A stretch of 12,500 nt of DNA from Botryococcus braunii (lineage: Eukaryota; Chlorophyta; Trebouxiophyceae): assembly GCA_002005505.1 (NCBI GenBank), contig MVGU01001026.1:137501-150000 (forward strand). Direction: 5' to 3'. The position numbers and the translations under genes are program-made. Positions 7,657-12,500 of this stretch are shown one piece after another; position 1 is the stretch's first letter; each line of letters starts with the position of its first letter. Below the pieces are notes generated by a model, which was given only the letters and a program-made list of their open reading frames with translations, searched no databases and was not told the origin of the DNA.

Positions 7657-7805
7657 CTGCCCCCATCCAGCCACCACATTCATAATTTTAAGCTTCTAAG
7701 CAACAGCTCCGTTCTCACAAGAAAACGAGTGTGATTACTTTGAGTAGTTCAACTTGAAAAGTCTTTGCAGTATATGTCACCATCCCTATTCGAGTGTGGG
7801 AAATG

Positions 7806-7996
7806 CGGGACATCGATGTATGCGGGACATCGATGTATGGGGGACATGGATGTATGGGGGACATTGATATATGGGGGATATCGATGTATGGGGGACATGG
7901 ATGTATGGGGGACATTGATATATGGGGGATATCGATGTATGGGGGACATCGATGTATGGGGGACAGTGACGTATGGGGGACATTGATGATATGAGA
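7806..7996. repeat. 17-bp tandem array with a 51-bp higher-order unit
   Basis: About 11 copies of GGGGGACATCGATGTAT with regular variants (CATGGATGTAT, CATTGATATAT, TATCGATGTAT). The three variants recur in the same order twice, giving a 51-bp higher-order period. Since 51 is divisible by three, an open frame on either strand spells a repeated 17-residue peptide (minus: SPIHRYPPYINVPHT). Confidence 0.92.
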
Positions 7997-8124
7997 CTCA
8001 AAATGGGGGACAGTCCAAAAGAAAGACAGACTTGGCTGACATACATGCTTGGGCACGCACGAACGTTGCCAGGCATGTAACTATCCACGCACTTACGGCT
8101 GACACAGACGCTTGGGCACTCGCG

Positions 8125-8139
8125 CGTGCGCACGCACGA

Positions 8140-8189
<50 letters not shown>

Positions 8190-8290
8190 AGACACTCACA
8201 CACACACACACACACACAACACAGCCCAAGTAAGAAAGAGGGAGAGAGAGAGCGAGAGAGTGAGGGAGAGAGACGGGGGGGGGGGTGGGG
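8125..8290. repeat. CA microsatellite with GA/G-rich flank
   Basis: CA arrays (about 8142-8183 and 8196-8219) are preceded by CGCG alternation and followed by GA-rich (8234-8273) and G-rich sequence reaching to 20 bases from the e4 donor. Confidence 0.9.
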
Positions 8291-8310
8291 GGAAGGGGGG
8301 GATCGCGTAC

Positions 8311-8532
8311 CTGTGGCAAGCAAAGCTCAGGGTCAATGAGCTGGTACCCCCGGATGAGGGTGACCCCCAGCTCCGTGGGGACCACGCGGCGGCCCCCCTG
8401 GATACCAACATAGTTGCGCTCACATATGTTGTTGATGTGGACAGCTATGCTAGCATCCGTCCCAATGCCGTGTTTCTCCATCAGCCCAATCAGCTCCGAC
8501 TCTGTCAAATGATCGGGCGGGGATGTTTTCCC
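8311..8532 (-). CDS. TOP3B: TOP3B exon e4 (HGIGTDAS exon)
   Basis: This 222-bp phase 0 exon gives 74 residues from GKTSPPDHLT to IDPELCLPQ. It holds ESELIGLMEKHGIGTDASIA followed by VHINNICERNYV, among the most conserved blocks in type IA topoisomerases. The strand carrying GRRVVPTELG follows, then LIRGYQLIDPELCLP, which resembles plant TOP3B as I remember it. The acceptor is ATGCAG before 8532. Another CAG 10 bases further upstream would break the frame, so I prefer the nearer site. The donor is CAG/GTACGC after 8311. Confidence 0.96.
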
Positions 8533-9208
8533 CTGCATTCCCCTGCCCCAAATTCAAACGCCCTCCCCGAATCCAACCCCCTGACCAACTTCAAGGGCCT
8601 CTGCAAATCCCCCATCTCCCAACCCCCCCCCACCCCCGAAATTTTTTGTGCACCCCCCCTTTCAGTCAATCCTTAAATTTATCCACGTCCCCAACTTTAT
8701 TCTCTCCGGAAATGCTTGAAATGCTCCAAACGCTCCACCTTGCACGCCGCTCCCCATTCCTTCATCTACAGCCTCCCCTCCCCCCCCAGGGGGGAGGGAG
8801 AAACAATTTTGTACAAAACTGTCATAACATGCTTCGTTTGCTTCAATGGCACTGGGCTTTTGGTTTCGCCATGGTTTGGGGCCAGCATTTTATCCACCCC
8901 GTAGGCCGCTCATCACGTTTCTGCCTTCGTTCGAGGGGTGTACCCTTGACCGGTTCCAGGGGGTTTCCCGGAGAAGGGGTTCTGGCCCTCAAATCTGAAC
9001 CCCGATCCCCCTTCGGCATCAGGGTTAAGGGAAAGGAAAGGCAAGGAAAGGTATAGGATCACCTTTTGAGCGGTAGCAGGAAAGCGAATGAGTTGATAGT
9101 GAATGGGTGGAATCCTTGTGGCACACAGTGGGCGTGAAATTAAGGTCGGAGTCAAGCGGAAACCTTTGTGCTCTAACTGGGAGAAGACTCAGGTATGGGA
9201 TAACCATA

Positions 9209-9640
9209 CCCTGGTGCTGCACAGTGGGAGGGCCTGGGGTGAGGGTTGACAGAAAGCCCTGGTGCTGCACAGTGGGAGGGCCTGGGGTGAGGGTTGACAG
9301 AAAATCCTGGTGCTGCACAGTGGGAAGGCCTGGGGTGAGGGTTGACAGAAAGCCCTGGTGCTGCACAGTGGGAGGGCCTGGGTTGAGGGTTGACAGAAAG
9401 CCCTGGTGTTGCACAGTGGGAGGGCCTGGGTTGAGGGCTAACAGAAAGCCCTGGTGTTGCACAGTGGGAGGGCCTGGGGTGAGGGTTGACAGAAAGTCCT
9501 GCTGGGAAGGGGTAGTGGGAGGGGGTGGGGTCAGGGTGGCGCTCTACAAGGGGGTAGGGCTCCAGGTCAGAGTTTAAAGAAATTCTAGTGCTGCACAGTG
9601 GGAGGGGGCGGGGTTAGGGGGAGGGCGAAACCCAGTGCCC
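9209..9640. repeat. 48-bp tandem array, six good copies plus degraded ones
   Basis: The unit begins CCCTGGTGCTGCACAGTGGG and ends GAGGGTTGACAGAAAG. Copies start at 9209, 9257, 9305, 9353, 9401 and 9449, with decayed copies after 9497 and again near 9583. The period is a multiple of three, so 16-residue peptide repeats appear on both strands (WCCTVGGPGVRVDRKP and its antisense). I regard these as artefacts. Confidence 0.95.
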
Positions 9641-9697
9641 CACAAAGGGGGAAGGGACTAGGGTCAGGTGTACGGTCAGAACGAGAATTAAGCCTTA

Positions 9698-9855
9698 GGG
9701 GTGTGCCTAAAGAGGATGTGCCGACAGGGGATGTGCCTAAAGGGGGTGTGCCTAAAGTGGATGTGCCTAAACGGGATGTGCCTAATGGGGATGTGCCTAA
9801 TGGGGATGTGCCTAAAGGGGATGTGGCGAAAGGAGATGTGCCTAAAGGAGATGGG
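9698..9855. repeat. 15-bp tandem array next to the e3 donor
   Basis: About ten or eleven copies of GATGTGCCTAAAGGG. They read VPKGD repeats on the plus strand and LGTSP repeats on the minus strand. The array stops about nine bases from the donor of exon e3. Confidence 0.93.
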
Positions 9856-9864
9856 CGTGCGAAC

Positions 9865-9939
9865 CTGCTTGACCAGAACACTGGAGATTCGCAGCTGCTC
9901 CCCCTCTTTCAGAGAAGGCAGAGCACTCCCCTCTACTGC
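9865..9939 (-). CDS. TOP3B: TOP3B exon e3 (75-bp micro-exon)
   Basis: A short exon of 25 codons, phase 0 on both sides, reading AVEGSALPSL KEGEQLRISS VLVKQ. It was found by looking for the segment missing between MPWK (e2) and GKTSPPDHL (e4). Homologues have about 25 residues here with an LP..-KGE pattern followed by a beta strand. The acceptor is GCGCAG before 9939 and the donor is CAG/GTTCGC after 9865. Conservation is weaker than in the other exons, and it is hidden inside no long open frame, so automatic annotation could easily skip it. A 15-bp minisatellite begins about nine bases past the donor. Confidence 0.88.
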
Positions 9940-10109
9940 CTGCGCACCCTCCTCCTCCTCCTCCTATCAGCAAATTGTTGTTCAGAAGCCCCACCTGTAT
10001 CTTCATCCAAAGCTCTGGGAGTCAGAGGGGCCATACCAACTACCCCCCAGAAACACAGAAGGGGGAAAATATCCCACCACGCATGCGAGTAAGTATGAGC
10101 CCGCAGGCC

Positions 10110-10110
<1 letters not shown>

Positions 10111-10191
<81 letters not shown>
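10111..10191. repeat. (AC)n microsatellite, about 80 bp
   Basis: About 40 uninterrupted AC units. GU in the TOP3B transcript. Confidence 0.95.
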
Positions 10192-10194
<3 letters not shown>

Positions 10195-10530
10195 CACACA
10201 GAGTACCCCTCGAAGCACAAAACCATGAAAAGCCTTCCGCCTCCGCCCCCCCCCCCTCCCTCCCCTCCACAATAACGGGAACATAAAGTGGGGATCTTTG
10301 CTACAGTGGGTTCGCCTTTGGGTGCCGTACATTGTTTTCTCGTCGAGCTGTTACCTTGATTACCATGCGGTATAAAACCATTTACAGACTTTCTAATACG
10401 AAGCATCCAGGGTGAGACAGTGAGGGAAACATACAGCAGGGCGAATCTCAGAAAATGACACATTGAAATGAGGAGTCGTCAAACAAACACAAGTCATTGA
10501 TCGATGTGGTGAAACATCCAGAGGGCGGAC

Positions 10531-10624
10531 ATCAATTATTAGACACTGATCATTGAAAGGAGACTCCCGCCCGCCCGCCGGGGGGGGGGGATGAATTATG
10601 AGACATTGATCATTGAGGGGAGAC
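10531..10624. repeat. 60-bp spaced direct repeat
   Basis: The segments 10531-10564 and 10591-10624 both read close to AT-AATTAT-AGACA-TGATC followed by ATTGA..GGAGAC. Weaker echoes of 'TGATCATTGA/GGAGAC' extend on both sides (10490-10760). Confidence 0.75.
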
Positions 10625-10859
10625 AACCGGGGGGGTTTGGGGGGGTGGGGCGGAGACATTCCGCGCCTCACCAGGGGGTGGAAAGTGAGTTCAACAGTGT
10701 TCACTGACGGGGAGACTTGGGGGGGGGGGGGGAACCATAAGTAAGGCACTGATAGACGAGGAGCGACATTTCCCCGCGGGAGAGGGGGGGACATCAGATT
10801 GAGGACCCTTGAAAAATGAGGGAAGAAATCATTTCAGGGGGATCGGATGGGATTCGAAC

Positions 10860-11102
10860 CTTCCAGGGCATGATAGCGGTGAAGCCGGGCTTCAGAGGCT
10901 GCACACCGGAGGCCGTGAAGGTCTCATTGCCCGCGGAGAAAACCACGTGGGTGCGTCGAAACACGCAGTCGGGGGACAGAGACCCCAGGAAGTGGCGGGT
11001 TATGTAATCGTAGAGGCGCCAGGCATCCCCGCCCCCCACCTCCCCCTCCGTGGCTGCCCGAACCGGCGTTATGGGCGGGTGGTCCCCCACATCCGCCCCT
11101 CC
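10860..11102 (-). CDS. TOP3B: TOP3B exon e2 (GDHPPITP exon)
   Basis: This 243-bp, phase 0 exon encodes 81 residues from GGADVGDHPP to PGFTAIMPWK. It includes the family signature GDHPPITP, then GGDAWRLYDYITRHF, both in the core domains that form the gate around the DNA. The joint with e1 reads SAPK/GGADVGDHPP, in line with homologues that have K-GHDAGDHPPITP there. The acceptor is GGCAG before 11102. The donor is AAG/GTTCGA, a poor match to GTRAGT, but MPWK is the expected end and the next exon continues the homology without gap. Residues beyond MPWK in the open frame show no family similarity. Confidence 0.95.
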
Positions 11103-11787
<685 letters not shown>

Positions 11788-12026
11788 CTTAGGGGCCGAG
11801 GGACCGAGGCGGAGGAGGCTGGAGGAGTAGTCACCCCAGATGGGGTGCCGTGACTGCTCCCGCAAGCCCTCCGCGAAGTCGAAGCCCGGCGGGTAGGCAG
11901 AACTCTCTGTGCGCGGGTAGCTTATGAATCCCGCCGTGTACAGCCGCTCCGCAATCTGCATTGCCTGATGAGGCCCTATGCCCATGGCTGATGAGGCAAC
12001 CTTCAGCAGCTCCACGGTGTTCAGCC
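11788..12026 (-). CDS. TOP3B: TOP3B exon e1 (catalytic tyrosine exon), partial gene
   Basis: This 239-bp exon encodes 79 residues from LNTVELLKVA to LLRLGPSAPK, preceded by two bases of a split codon that is probably glycine. It carries GFISYPRTES, the active-site motif of type IA topoisomerases. The tyrosine that forms the covalent 5'-phosphotyrosine link is codon TAC at 11919-11917, and the adjacent conserved arginine is CGC at 11913-11911. The upstream part (GIGPHQAMQIAERLYT) matches the family helix 'MGPQ.AMQ.AERLYT'. The acceptor is CAG at 12029-12027 and the donor is AAG/GTACCC at 11788/11787. Part of this exon, around 11958-11997, recurs as degraded copies in the upstream intron. The preceding exons are outside the window, so no start codon is available. 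Confidence 0.96.
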
Positions 12027-12271
12027 CTGCCCCATGTGCATTGCCTGATTAGGCACTTGGCGCATTTCTGATTTGGCGCCTTCTCTAGGAGCTGTGTCAG
12101 TTGTCCACGCTCACATGCATTGCCTGCTTATGCCCCACGGAGTTGAGAAGTGGTCCCGCATTAAAAATCTTGCCGTGAAATCACTTGCATTGCCTAATGA
12201 GGCCTGGCGTCCATGCCTGATGAGGCTTGGGCCCATGCCTGATGGGGCTCGAGGCCCATGCCTGATGAGGC
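11958..12271 (-). repeat. Interspersed GCATTGCCTGATGAGGC-type copies shared by exon e1 and its upstream intron
   Basis: Two copies are inside the exon: 11958-11974 (GCATTGCCTGATGAGGC) and 11982-11997 (CCATGGCTGATGAGGC), where on the minus strand they encode part of SSAMGIGPHQAMQ. Intronic copies lie at 12038-12054, 12062-12077, 12117-12133, 12187-12203, 12211-12226, 12233-12248 and 12256-12271, with substitutions. The outer copies also keep flanking exon similarity: AACCTT at the right exon copy corresponds to CACCTT after 12271. Confidence 0.85.
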
Positions 12272-12500
12272 CACCTTTAAATCTTTTGCGTAGAAGGTCC
12301 CTGTGGGCTCTGTTGCAGCATCCTCTGAATGCACTCCTCCCAAATCTTAACATTCTTTGTCTTTGCATAGTGGACCCCTCCAAAAAGGATAGAATGTGCT
12401 GGTACGCAGTGAATTTGCATGCATTTTACTCTTCTCTTGCGATCACTCCCTCTTACATTGAAGATGTAGAGCCGTTGTACAACTTCGATGCATGGCCAAC
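12027..12500 (-). other. Upstream TOP3B intron, partial, with exon-derived repeats
   Basis: The sequence upstream of e1 shows no further exon that I can recognise up to the window end. It contains degraded copies of part of e1 (see repeat at 12038-12271). The region 12280-12500 looks unique and non-coding. Confidence 0.7.

Larger units (their letters stand above)
7657..8310 (-). other. Intron D of TOP3B (e4 to e5)
   Basis: A GT-AG intron of 654 bp. In the transcript: a G/A- and then UG-rich block near the donor (8141-8290), unique sequence, the 17-bp array (7806-7996), then about 100 unique bases before the acceptor. Confidence 0.85.
8533..9864 (-). other. Intron C of TOP3B (e3 to e4)
   Basis: A GT-AG intron of 1332 bp with GTTCGC at its 5' end. 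It is the only complete intron here without a long dinucleotide array. It carries two minisatellites instead (15-bp and 48-bp) and about 650 bases of C-rich but otherwise unremarkable sequence (8540-9190). Confidence 0.85.
9940..10859 (-). other. Intron B of TOP3B (e2 to e3)
   Basis: A GT-AG intron of 920 bp starting GTTCGA. It contains a 60-bp duplication (10531-10624), several long G-runs on the plus strand (10580-10790), a CA array, and a CTCCTC run (9950-9965) that acts as a purine-rich stretch just before the acceptor. Confidence 0.85.

Noticed and set aside
7749..7986. Histidine/proline/tyrosine peptide repeats on the minus strand at the 17-bp array
   Set aside because: Explained by the 51-bp higher-order period; intronic and lacking any start or splice support.
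9107..9577. 156-codon plus-strand frame with 16-residue WCCTVGGPGVRVDRKP repeats
   Set aside because: The 48-bp tandem unit is a multiple of three, so all frames without a stop in one unit stay open. There is no signal for a repeat protein, and it lies in intron C.
9701..10228. Plus-strand VPKGD pentapeptide-repeat-like frame
   Set aside because: The 15-bp unit is also a multiple of three. The frame continues antisense through exon e3 and into a CA array, so it is not a pentapeptide-repeat protein.
12111..12383. 90-codon minus-strand open frame upstream of exon e1
   Set aside because: Its RHGP-type repeats come from the exon-derived intron copies. It does not align to TOP3B and lacks a suitable donor joined to e1.

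Overview
The window is nuclear DNA of a eukaryote. It contains the 3' two thirds of one intron-rich gene on the minus strand, which I identify as DNA topoisomerase III beta (TOP3B). Nine exons can be read between 12026 and 2341. All eight complete introns are GT-AG, every junction keeps the frame, and together the exons give about 556 residues. They run from just before the catalytic tyrosine motif (GFISYPRTES) through the rest of the type IA core and four cysteine-rich zinc-binding modules to an arginine-glycine-rich tail and the stop codon. The first ~300 residues, including the Toprim domain, must lie beyond position 12500.

The protein resembles, from memory, plant-type TOP3B more than animal TOP3B: 'GGMPCTLCP', 'CDELL..L..VKHG', a pure RG tract and an ending of the form MSFxxF. 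With introns of 0.65 to 1.4 kb packed with very long CA/GT and GA arrays, this suggests a streptophyte lineage, perhaps a charophyte alga such as Chara. The lineage assignment is inference and not secure.

Layout from left to right. 1-77 may be the end of a plus-strand exon of an unidentified convergent gene, with weaker candidate plus-strand exons at 450 and 1556. 78-2340 is otherwise intergenic or intronic and holds GA and CA arrays, a T-rich tract and a 41-bp tandem array. 2341-12026 is the TOP3B gene. Its introns hold dinucleotide arrays, minisatellites with units of 15, 17, 27 and 48 bp, a long foldback (6663-6881), a poly(A) tract, and an unrecognised 129-codon open frame (5651-6040). 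12027-12500 is upstream intron that contains degraded copies of part of the neighbouring exon.

Many long open frames in this window are artefacts of dinucleotide arrays (TH/CV, LS/RE repeats) or of tandem units whose length gives a period divisible by three. I see no prokaryotic genes, CRISPR array, rRNA, convincing tRNA or novel multi-gene system. The most interesting observations concern intron architecture: complementary CA and UG arrays flanking most exons, an exon fragment amplified inside the adjacent intron, a G-quadruplex-capable array immediately after the stop codon, and the intronic foldback.
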